Below, piece by piece: positions 1 through 4,858 of a DNA stretch of 5,790 nucleotides; position 1 is the first letter of the stretch, and each line of letters starts with the position of its first letter. The stretch lies in NCBI GenBank assembly GCA_019246575.1, contig JAFAQG010000583.1, positions 1-5,790 on the forward strand. The letters run 5' to 3'. Made by a program: the position numbers and the translations under genes. The DNA is from Acidobacteriaceae bacterium. GTDB taxonomy: Bacteria > Acidobacteriota > Terriglobia > Bryobacterales > Bryobacteraceae. The notes beneath the pieces were generated by a model. That model was not told where the DNA came from and searched no databases. It saw only the letters and a program-made list of their open reading frames with translations.

Positions 1-50
1 GGAGTTTCGGGCGCGGCAACCGGCTTACGTTTACGTACGATGCGCGCCAT
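1..50 (-). CDS. Start of an unidentified gene downstream of the primase (partial, cut by the window edge)
   Basis: Only the first 16 codons are visible: an ATG at 50-48 followed by a basic peptide beginning MARIVRKRKPVAAPET, open to the window edge. On the minus strand the start is preceded by GGGAGG, about six bases upstream, a good Shine-Dalgarno sequence. It starts one base after the primase stop codon (54-52), so the two genes are almost certainly cotranscribed and probably translationally coupled. Genes in this position next to mobile-element primases are often integrases or other replication/transfer genes, and a basic N-terminus would fit a DNA-binding protein. That is inference from context; the visible peptide is too short to identify a family. 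Confidence 0.6.
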   Translation of the reverse strand, partial: MARIVRKRKPVAAPET

Positions 51-51
51 C

Positions 52-3000
52 TCAGGCCTCCCTATATATGCCGTTTTCGCGATTGTGCGTAAAAACGCCG
101 TTTGCGCCTGTATGGACGGGCATTCCATTAGACCGCGCAGGGGCCGACAACCCGGCGTTTTGGCCCCGTTTTGCCCCCGCCAACTGCCGTTCCGAGCCCG
201 CCAGGTTGCCGTCGTATTCGTATAAAAACGTTTGTCCACGCCCGCCGCGATGCGCGACCAGATACTCGAGCTCGTGCAGCCGGTCCATGTGGATGCGCGT
301 CTGTGTGGCGCCCCAACCGGTGTAGGCACGCACGTCGCGGCGGCTAAAAAAAAAACCTTCTCTGCCGTTCACCATCTGCTCGATCAACGTGAGCAGCTTA
401 CGCGTTTGCGGCGGCAGCTCATCGAGCGAACGCCGCATCAGCTCGTCCATCAGTTCCTTCGCGGTCTCGATGTCTTCCGGCGTGGCTTCGATGTAGGAGA
501 TCCCGCTCTCGGTCTTGATAGGCCGCTGATGCTGGTGCAGGAATGCAATGGCTCGAATGAGCGTCAGGAACTTCATATGGTCCCGTCGCATACGCGTCAA
601 CCGGTCGGGAAACGTCAACTCATGTACATATGGATTCACCACATATACCGGCTTGAGCAAGCGCTGCGCGTTCTGATGTAGCCTCATCAACGCCTCGCGC
701 TTCTTCTTGCGCAGAAGACCTTGAAGCGTCTGCTGTTCCCGCTGCAGCCGATGGATGGCCTGCGTCTGCTCGCGGTCTTCGTTGACGGCCAGTACTAAAC
801 AACGGTTCAGTAGCTCCTCATCGATGTCAATGGCCGTAGTCGTGAGGAACATCATCACCGGGCCTTCCACCCGGTACTGATGCGTGACCAGCTTGCCCGT
901 AGCCGGGTCCTTGCCGGTGGATGCAATCGTGAGCTCACCTTCGCTCTGCAACAGCTTCAACGCATAGGCCGCGCCTCGCACGCCTTCTTCCTCGGTTACC
1001 GCCAGCACCTTGTGCTTCAGGTCCATCTCGCCCATGTAATAGAGCGATTGCCCGGTCATGGCCGAGTACTGGATGCGCTCTTCTTCCGGCACAAACGCGA
1101 GCACCGCGTCCATCAATGAGCTTTTGCCCGCGGCCGAGCTCGATTGCACAACCACGGCCAGCGGCGTATCGAGATGCCGCGAGACCGCGGCCAGATAGCC
1201 GATGAGCTTGTTGTTCTTCTCGCCCACTAAACCGCAGCGCTCGAAGTCTTCGACGATGCGCTCGAGCAGCTTCGGATCATGCAACAACGCGAGCGCTTCG
1301 GCGCGTTCTTCCTCGCTCATCCGCGGCTGTTGCTTTCCCGGCGTGAGCGCTTGGCGGATCTGTTCGTCGCGCAGCTTCTCTAGTTGCATCCACACCTGGC
1401 CCAGATCGCGCCGCAACGTTTCTTCTTTGATCTGTAGCTCTTCCGATGCCTGCTTCGTAAACGCCGCGCGCTGCCGCGACAGGTTCAGATCGAGCGTGTC
1501 CACATGGAACAGACCGCCGCAGCTCACGAGCAGATTGACTTTGAGCAGCTCGGGACTGAGGTTCTTCGCCAGGCCTCGCGCCCGGTAACGGCGATCGCCT
1601 TGGTCGATCATGATCTCATCGGCCGCAGTGGTCAGTGGTGAGTGGCCAGTGGTCAGAGCTTGCTTTCCAGCCGCCTGGTTAAGCCATGCAGCATCATGCG
1701 TAATTCGTCCATGCTGCTCTGGATCGTCTCCAGTTCGGCCATCTTCAAGTAGCCCAGCTTCTCGGCTACCAGTAACAGCGTGTCCACTTCCGCCAGGCTG
1801 CCCCGTGCAATCGAAAGATGCTGTAGAAACTCCCGCGTGTGCTGCCGCGCCTGGCCCTCCGCTATATTCGCTGGAATCGACACGACAGCTCTGCGGATCT
1901 GACTGGCTAACGCGAAGTTCTCTTCTTTCGGCAGCTTCTTGAGCAGCCGGTATACGGCCGGCGTTAGTTCCATCGCTTTTTGCCAAACTTTCAAGTCGCG
2001 GTAGCTCTGAATCATGCCTCTTATCTGACCACTCACCACTGGCCACTGACCCCTGCCGCACCCCGGGCAACGTCCAAAAATGCGCAGCATTGAGGACCAC
2101 CGCCAAGCTCTGCGATGCCGGCGTTACCTTCTGTGCGTATTCATTAGCATCGCTACCTCTCGGAAACAGCACGCGATGACAACCTATGCCCATGCCCGCG
2201 AGTTCTTCTTTTAGCCGCTCCGCCGCGGCGTCTCCGGCTTCATCGCGATCGTAGGCAATCCACACTTGCTTCACGCCGTGCTTTTTAAAAGCGGCTTTGT
2301 GGTCCTCCGTGAATCCGCCGACTCCGTAGCTCGCGGTCACATTGCGAAATCCCGCGCACCAGAACGTCAGCGCATCGATCAGCGATTCGCACAGAATGAT
2401 TTCTTTCGAAGCGAGCAATGCTTCTTCATTCCACACGCCTTTGTGCGGGCCCGGAAGATACAGATGCAGCGGCGTGCCTTCGCGCAGCCCTGGCGTGATC
2501 TTACGGCCATACATACCCAGCACATTGCCTTCGAGATCGAACACCGGAATCACAATCGAGCCGTTGAAGTGCTCATGCCCCGATTCGCGAATGATCCCGA
2601 GCCGCTGCAGCCGGCCCCGCAACTCCGCTCCCGCTTTGCGATTCTTCTCCGGCAACCGGTAACCAATCGTTCTGTTGGCAAAGCCGATACGAAAGTGGCT
2701 GATCATCTCCGGATGCGTCAGGCCGCGCGCTTCGAGATAGCGCAGAGCCTCTGGGCTTTGCTTCAGCGTCTCGTGATAATACTCGACCACCTGACTCAAC
2801 ACGGCTTGATCGTCCACGTCCGCTTGAATCGGCGCATCGAGCTTCGATGTGGTGTCCTTGCGCACGATCTTTTCGAGCGGAGCGGCTAAAGAAGGATGTT
2901 CTTCTTTTAAAAGTTCGACCGCATGCCGGAAGCTTACCCCGCGCGTTTTGATCACCCAGTCGATCACCGAGCCGCCGGTCTGACACGCTCCCAGACAGTG

Positions 3001-3177
3001 CCACAGGTTTTTGTTCGGACTGATCACCAAGCTCGGTTCCCGGTCGTCGTGAAACGGACAGCGCCCGATCAGATCCGCTCCGTGCTTGCGCAGCTCGATC
3101 CCGGCCGAGCTTACGAGCCGCTCCAGTGCGATTTCTGTTTTCAGCCGCTCGATCTCAGACTCGGGAATGCGCGCCAT
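52..3177 (-). CDS. Mobile-element DNA primase/ATPase (CHC2 zinc finger, Toprim and P-loop domains) interrupted in frame by an IVS-type cassette
   Basis: Predicted 1041-residue protein that primes DNA synthesis and probably unwinds DNA during replication of a plasmid or integrative element. A CHC2-type zinc finger uses C40, H43, C61 and C65 (CPFH, then WHCLGAC). The Toprim domain covers about 258-345, with E264 and D268 in CESLID and D310/D312 in YDRDEAG. The second half is an ATPase: Walker A SSSAAGKS at 679-686, an acidic Walker B-like VLAVTEEE near 724-731, LTTTAIDID near 778-786, and a winged-helix-like segment near 940-985. The start at 3177 is chosen over an upstream ATG at 3228 because AAGGAG lies just before it and the longer form would run through the divergent promoter region. 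Residues about 375-517 are out-of-frame translation of an inserted four-helix-bundle gene; all motifs on both sides are intact. Degenerate NG repeats end the protein. Whether one fused protein is made is unknown. Confidence 0.9.
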   Translation of the reverse strand: MARIPESEIERLKTEIALERLVSSAGIELRKHGADLIGRCPFHDDREPSLVISPNKNLWHCLGACQTGGSVIDWVIKTRGVSFRHAVELLKEEHPSLAAPLEKIVRKDTTSKLDAPIQADVDDQAVLSQVVEYYHETLKQSPEALRYLEARGLTHPEMISHFRIGFANRTIGYRLPEKNRKAGAELRGRLQRLGIIRESGHEHFNGSIVIPVFDLEGNVLGMYGRKITPGLREGTPLHLYLPGPHKGVWNEEALLASKEIILCESLIDALTFWCAGFRNVTASYGVGGFTEDHKAAFKKHGVKQVWIAYDRDEAGDAAAERLKEELAGMGIGCHRVLFPRGSDANEYAQKVTPASQSLAVVLNAAHFWTLPGVRQGSVASGEWSDKRHDSELPRLESLAKSDGTNAGRIPAAQEAAERRELRVSQSDPQSCRVDSSEYSGGPGAAAHAGVSTASFDCTGQPGGSGHAVTGSREAGLLEDGRTGDDPEQHGRITHDAAWLNQAAGKQALTTGHSPLTTAADEIMIDQGDRRYRARGLAKNLSPELLKVNLLVSCGGLFHVDTLDLNLSRQRAAFTKQASEELQIKEETLRRDLGQVWMQLEKLRDEQIRQALTPGKQQPRMSEEERAEALALLHDPKLLERIVEDFERCGLVGEKNNKLIGYLAAVSRHLDTPLAVVVQSSSAAGKSSLMDAVLAFVPEEERIQYSAMTGQSLYYMGEMDLKHKVLAVTEEEGVRGAAYALKLLQSEGELTIASTGKDPATGKLVTHQYRVEGPVMMFLTTTAIDIDEELLNRCLVLAVNEDREQTQAIHRLQREQQTLQGLLRKKKREALMRLHQNAQRLLKPVYVVNPYVHELTFPDRLTRMRRDHMKFLTLIRAIAFLHQHQRPIKTESGISYIEATPEDIETAKELMDELMRRSLDELPPQTRKLLTLIEQMVNGREGFFFSRRDVRAYTGWGATQTRIHMDRLHELEYLVAHRGGRGQTFLYEYDGNLAGSERQLAGAKRGQNAGLSAPARSNGMPVHTGANGVFTHNRENGIYREA
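346..355 (-). other. T10 homopolymer in the primase reading frame, potential slippage site
   Basis: On the coding strand ten consecutive T residues follow GG and encode F942-F944 of the primase. Adding one T would place TAG immediately after the third Phe codon and remove the last ~97 residues, including the winged-helix-like segment and the NG-repeat tail. Tracts this long are known substrates for transcriptional slippage and for replication errors in bacteria. Use of the tract here is inference. Confidence 0.5.
1625..1657 (+). repeat. Left inverted repeat of the cassette, made of heptamers
   Basis: Read on the plus strand the units are GCAGTGG, TCAGTGG, TGAGTGG, CCAGTGG and then TCAGA. The four-helix-bundle gene ends inside this repeat: its TGA is the complement of the TCA at 1653-1655. 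Units three and four are in the opposite order from the right-hand copy, which explains all four mismatches in the inner 27 bases. Confidence 0.85.
1653..2015 (-). CDS. Four-helix-bundle protein of the 23S rRNA intervening-sequence (IVP/S23) family, nested in the primase gene
   Basis: A 120-residue protein with the full set of family hallmarks: SYRDLKVWQKAMEL at 4-17, FALASQIRRA at 34-43, SIPANIAEG at 46-54, and RGSLAEVDTLLLVAEKLGYL at 71-90. The length is normal for the family, whose members form a small, often pentameric, four-helix bundle related to Avd of diversity-generating retroelements; their biochemical role is still unclear. The ATG at 2015 is preferred to the upstream ATG at 2090, because the extra 25 residues are translation of the inverted repeat (QWPVVSGQ) and primase sequence. 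AAGAGG precedes the start but is very close to it, so translation may be weak or coupled to the surrounding frame. The gene is on the same strand as the primase but in another frame, so it is wholly embedded. It looks intact, with no frameshift. Confidence 0.88.
   Translation of the reverse strand: MIQSYRDLKVWQKAMELTPAVYRLLKKLPKEENFALASQIRRAVVSIPANIAEGQARQHTREFLQHLSIARGSLAEVDTLLLVAEKLGYLKMAELETIQSSMDELRMMLHGLTRRLESKL
2024..2056 (-). repeat. Right inverted repeat of the cassette, made of heptamers
   Basis: Read on the minus strand the units are GCAGGGG, TCAGTGG, CCAGTGG, TGAGTGG and then TCAGA. It matches the left repeat at 28 of 33 positions when read inward. Both repeats would pair in the primase transcript and close a loop of about 366 bases containing nearly all of the four-helix-bundle gene. 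Confidence 0.85.
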
Positions 3178-3258
3178 GCTGTCTCCTTTTTTGTGAGCCA
3201 AACAGGTCTCAGAAGCGAAACCCGTCAAGTCTCAGATGTGATACATTTGTCGTATCAC
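3178..3258. promoter_or_regulatory. Divergent promoter/operator region between primase and XRE regulator
   Basis: This 81-base gap between divergent start codons must hold the promoters of both units. On the minus strand, AAGGAG just before the primase ATG is its ribosome-binding site. An 8-base direct repeat GTCTCAGA occurs at 3206-3213 and 3229-3236, 23 bases apart, about two helical turns. A minus-strand TTGACG (3228-3223) could be a -35 element, but no good -10 follows at the usual distance. On the plus strand a weak -10-like GATACA at 3240-3245 lies so close to the XRE ATG that transcription from it would be nearly leaderless. No promoter assignment is firm. Confidence 0.55.
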
Positions 3259-3260
3259 AT
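3236..3260. promoter_or_regulatory. Perfect 9-bp inverted repeat, probable operator of the XRE regulator
   Basis: The arms ATGTGATAC (3236-3244) and GTATCACAT (3252-3260) are perfect inverted copies separated by seven bases. The right arm runs into the ATG of the XRE gene at 3259, and the site also sits upstream of the divergent primase operon. XRE-family dimers typically bind such dyads near their own promoters, so autoregulation and repression of the primase operon is the natural inference. The left arm partly overlaps the second GTCTCAGA repeat. Confidence 0.65.
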
Positions 3261-3678
3261 GGAGTTCCTGAACGTCAATGCGCTTCGGTTGCCTTCCTAT
3301 CCTGGAAGCGTGCCCGCTAGCCCGTCTTTAACGGATTTCGCGCAACGCCTCTCCGCTTTGCGCAAGCAAAAGGGACTCACCCAGCAGCAGCTCGCCGACC
3401 GCATCCAGACCCATGTCCAGCAGCTAAAACGATACGAAGCCGGTTCGTCTCAGCCGACTCTCGAGGTCATCCGGAAACTGGCGGTCGCACTCGGCGTCGC
3501 ATCCGATCAGTTGCTGTTCGGCAAAGACGAACGTGGTCCCGACGACGAGCTGCGTTTGCAGTTTGAAGCCGTTACCAGGCTCGACCCGGAAGAGAAAAAA
3601 GTCATCCGGTCCGTGATTGAAAGCATTATCTTGCGCCATGAGGCGCGGCGCTGGTCCTCCGGCGCGGAAACGAAGTGA
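3259..3678 (+). CDS. XRE-family helix-turn-helix transcriptional regulator
   Basis: Predicted 139-residue repressor. A Cro/CI-type HTH covers about residues 27-86: FAQRLSALRKQKGLTQQQLA, then the recognition segment near HVQQLKRYEAG and IRKLAVALGVASDQLLF. The tail (about 95-131, DDELRLQFEAV through LRHEARRW) is a helical segment typical of this subgroup, probably for dimerization. The ATG at 3259 has no clear Shine-Dalgarno sequence and overlaps the inverted repeat, so the message may be leaderless. A GTG at 3310, just before the HTH, is an alternative start with GGAAG close upstream, giving about 122 residues. The stop overlaps the antitoxin GTG. The gene probably controls both its own operon and the divergent primase operon, like a prophage or integrative-element repressor, but it may equally serve as the third component of the toxin-antitoxin unit. 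Confidence 0.85.
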   Translation: MEFLNVNALRLPSYPGSVPASPSLTDFAQRLSALRKQKGLTQQQLADRIQTHVQQLKRYEAGSSQPTLEVIRKLAVALGVASDQLLFGKDERGPDDELRLQFEAVTRLDPEEKKVIRSVIESIILRHEARRWSSGAETK

Positions 3679-3944
3679 TTTCTATGGAATTGAATACGAC
3701 TCCGGAACGGCGTCAAGCCCATGCCCTGCTCGATTTGTTGCCGGATCACAAGCTGAGTGCGATCCGCGGTTTGCTCGAAGTCATGGTGGAACCTTTAGCC
3801 GCCTCTCTCGCGACGGCTCCCGTCGAGGACGAAGAGATCACCCAGGAAACGGCAGCCGCCCTGGACCGCGCTAAAGCTTCTCTCGCGCGCGGCGAAGGCA
3901 TCGCCCACGAGGACATCTTGCGCGAGTTCGGTTTGAAGCAGTGA
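3675..3944 (+). CDS. Small type II antitoxin-like protein upstream of a RelE/ParE toxin
   Basis: An 89-residue acidic protein encoded directly before the toxin. The N-terminal half (PERRQAHALLDLLPDHKLSAIRGLLEVM) is predicted helical. The C-terminal half is acidic and flexible (VEDEEITQETAAALDRAKAS), ending EGIAHEDILREFGLKQ, a tail commonly seen in antitoxins paired with RelE-like toxins. The GTG at 3675 overlaps the XRE stop in a GTGA junction; an ATG at 3684 would remove three residues, and neither start has a strong ribosome-binding site. The 3' end overlaps the toxin start in a second GTGA, so the two proteins should be made in a coupled ratio. It lacks an obvious DNA-binding domain, which fits regulation being left to the upstream XRE protein. 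It would neutralize the toxin by wrapping its C-terminal segment around it; this is inferred from position and family resemblance. Confidence 0.75.
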   Translation: MISMELNTTPERRQAHALLDLLPDHKLSAIRGLLEVMVEPLAASLATAPVEDEEITQETAAALDRAKASLARGEGIAHEDILREFGLKQ

Positions 3945-4207
3945 GCGAGCCGCAACGCATTGCGGTCATCTGGTCCCCCGAAGCGCGCGCGGATCTGCGG
4001 GCGATTGACCGCGCGACCGCCCTCGAAATTCTGTACTGCCTCGACCGCTACCTGGCAACTCGCACCGGCGACGTCAAGAAACTCAGGCCACCGCGCACGG
4101 AATTCCGCCTGCGCTGCGGCAACTACCGCCTCTTCTTCGAAGCCAACGACGAAAACACCATCGAGATCACCGCCGTCCGCCACCGTAAAGACGCCTACCG
4201 CACCTAA
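3941..4207 (+). CDS. RelE/ParE-family toxin
   Basis: An 88-residue basic protein with the RelE/ParE fold pattern: an N-terminal strand (RIAVIWSPEA), two helices (ARADLRAIDRATALEILYCL and the following segment), the turn KKLRPPRTEFRLRCGNYRLFFE, and the closing strand TIEITAVRHRKDAYRT. The RLRCGNYR and VRHRKDAYR segments are the most recognizable parts of the superfamily. RelE-type members cleave mRNA in the ribosomal A site, whereas ParE-type members poison gyrase; the sequence here does not settle which, though the Arg/His/Tyr-rich C-terminus leans toward RelE. The GTG start sits within the antitoxin stop (GTGA), and no ATG lies nearby. It is the last gene of the rightward operon. Length is normal and no defect is visible. 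Confidence 0.83.
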   Translation: MSEPQRIAVIWSPEARADLRAIDRATALEILYCLDRYLATRTGDVKKLRPPRTEFRLRCGNYRLFFEANDENTIEITAVRHRKDAYRT

Positions 4208-4568
4208 GACCCAGAAACCAAGCCAGTCAACCATCAAGCAAGGGCTTCGTTCCGTGTTTTTGCCCCGCTCGGGTGCTACCACGACATGTCGACGTGGCTC
4301 ATGTTCCGGTTGGCGGTGAAATGTTTGTGGGGGATAGGAGATAGGGAGCGTGAAAACTGCCATCCTGTAAGTTTGGTCATCCGGAATCCGGAATAGATAA
4401 GGCGGAAATTCGTTATTGGGCGGCGTCGTTAACCGTGGAGAAAAAGAGCGAGTTTGCTCGCGTTACGGAGTCATGGTCGCTGTCACCAGAATGTCGTCAC
4501 CGGAATGTCGACCACCGGAATGTCGACCGGAATGTCGTCACCGGAATCGTCACCGTCACCGGAATCGG
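4208..4568. other. Intergenic junction between two convergent modules, with repeats and a hairpin but no convincing gene
   Basis: This stretch separates the rightward toxin operon from the leftward immunity gene. It holds CCGGAAT motifs, including a tandem pair at 4381-4394, and the hairpin described separately. A 36-codon reading frame at 4286-4396 (beginning MSTWLMFRLAVK) has no ribosome-binding site and is not called. No clear terminator follows the toxin: AAGC and GCTT near 4241-4252, before a short T run, form only a four-base stem. Confidence 0.6.
4439..4461 (-). terminator. Possible rho-independent terminator of the Rhs-immunity operon
   Basis: On the minus strand GCGAG (4461-4457), loop CAAA, and CTCGC (4452-4448) form a five-base-pair GC-rich hairpin, followed by TCTTTTTC. 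It lies downstream of the immunity gene in the right orientation to end that operon. The stem is short, so efficiency is uncertain. Confidence 0.45.
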
Positions 4569-4578
4569 TCACCGGAAT
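4482..4578 (+). repeat. Degenerate tandem array of CCGGAAT-ended units, possible insertion-sequence end remnant
   Basis: Seven head-to-tail units, 11 to 18 bases long, end in CCGGAAT (the first in CCAGAAT). Most begin with GTC or GTCGTCAC. Unit ends are at 4492, 4506, 4521, 4533, 4547, 4565 and 4578. Two further CCGGAAT copies lie at 4381-4394. The last unit contains the end of the immunity gene, supplying its final Arg codon and TGA. Some IS21-family elements carry multiple terminal repeats with similar CCGGAAT/ATTCCGG cores, so a relic IS end is one explanation; slippage duplication of the gene 3' end is another. Confidence 0.7.
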
Positions 4579-4853
4579 CCCCCGCGTATGGTCACCCGCA
4601 TATTCCACTGATCTGCCGCGACCCGCATCACCGCATTGGCAATCCTTATCTTTTCAGCTTCCGACAAGGCCTCCGCTGGACGATCATTCCAAGAAACAAT
4701 GGTCGACAGATCGATCTCAAACCCATTATTCACGAGACCCTCACCGCCGATCTCGATCTCACGGCCCGCTTCACGGTAGACGAGCGTACTGCGGTTTGCG
4801 AATGCGCGTACTGTGGGCTTGCCTCGGAGTCGATTCAGCCAATATTTGAACAT
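4569..4853 (-). CDS. Imm74-like immunity protein for the Rhs toxin
   Basis: A 94-residue protein encoded five bases after the Rhs gene, the standard position for a cognate immunity gene. GGTAGG, spanning the Rhs stop, can serve as ribosome-binding site. The pattern fits my recollection of the Imm74 family: a beta-rich start (STLVYREAGREIEIGGEGL), a central FEIDLSTIVSWNDRP with the Trp, then a helix beginning SEAEKIRIANAVMRVAADQ and a final strand MRVTIRG. Such proteins bind and inactivate the toxin tip of polymorphic toxins in the producing cell and its kin. No signal peptide is seen, so it acts in the cytoplasm. The stop codon lies in the first unit of the CCGGAAT array, so the last residues (GGFR) may be a recent alteration of the original terminus. 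The Imm74 assignment is from memory of the family; position alone supports immunity function. Confidence 0.7.
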   Translation of the reverse strand: MFKYWLNRLRGKPTVRAFANRSTLVYREAGREIEIGGEGLVNNGFEIDLSTIVSWNDRPAEALSEAEKIRIANAVMRVAADQWNMRVTIRGGFR

Positions 4854-4858
4854 GGGGC

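Larger units (their letters stand above)
1625..2056 (-). mobile_element. IVS-like cassette with heptamer inverted repeats, inserted inside the primase gene
   Basis: The cassette is 432 bases (144 codons) and is bounded by imperfect inverted repeats of 33 bases that match at 28 positions. It contains one complete four-helix-bundle gene. It lies between the Toprim and P-loop halves of the primase, and the primase frame reads through it with no stop. Removing 1625-2056 joins host codons in frame. Similar four-helix-bundle genes are known as intervening sequences in 23S rRNA genes, where inverted repeats also bound them. Here the same kind of unit sits in a protein gene. The exact ends are uncertain: a direct repeat GCCGCA at 1622-1627 and 2055-2060 suggests slightly different ones. 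No transposase is present, so how it moved is unknown. Confidence 0.7.

Noticed and set aside
1653..2015. Diversity-generating retroelement (Avd-like protein)
   Set aside because: The protein is related to Avd, but no reverse transcriptase, template repeat or variable repeat is present in the window.
2016..2090. Four-helix-bundle gene starting at 2090
   Set aside because: The extra 25 residues translate the inverted repeat and primase sequence rather than family-like protein; the family homology begins at the ATG at 2015.
2266..2889. 207-codon rightward reading frame
   Set aside because: It is antisense to the conserved Toprim and zinc-finger half of the primase and has no family features.
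3178..3228. Primase start at the upstream ATG (3228), adding 17 residues
   Set aside because: No ribosome-binding site at that position, the extension would translate the divergent regulatory region, and the ATG at 3177 has AAGGAG at proper spacing.
3746..4363. 205-codon leftward reading frame
   Set aside because: It is antisense to the well-supported antitoxin and toxin genes and shows no recognizable domain.
4286..4396. Small rightward ORF of 36 residues after the toxin
   Set aside because: It lacks a ribosome-binding site, its length is expected by chance, and it has no recognizable family.
4482..4578. CRISPR array
   Set aside because: The units are only 11-18 bases, variable in length and head to tail without unique spacers; no cas gene is visible.
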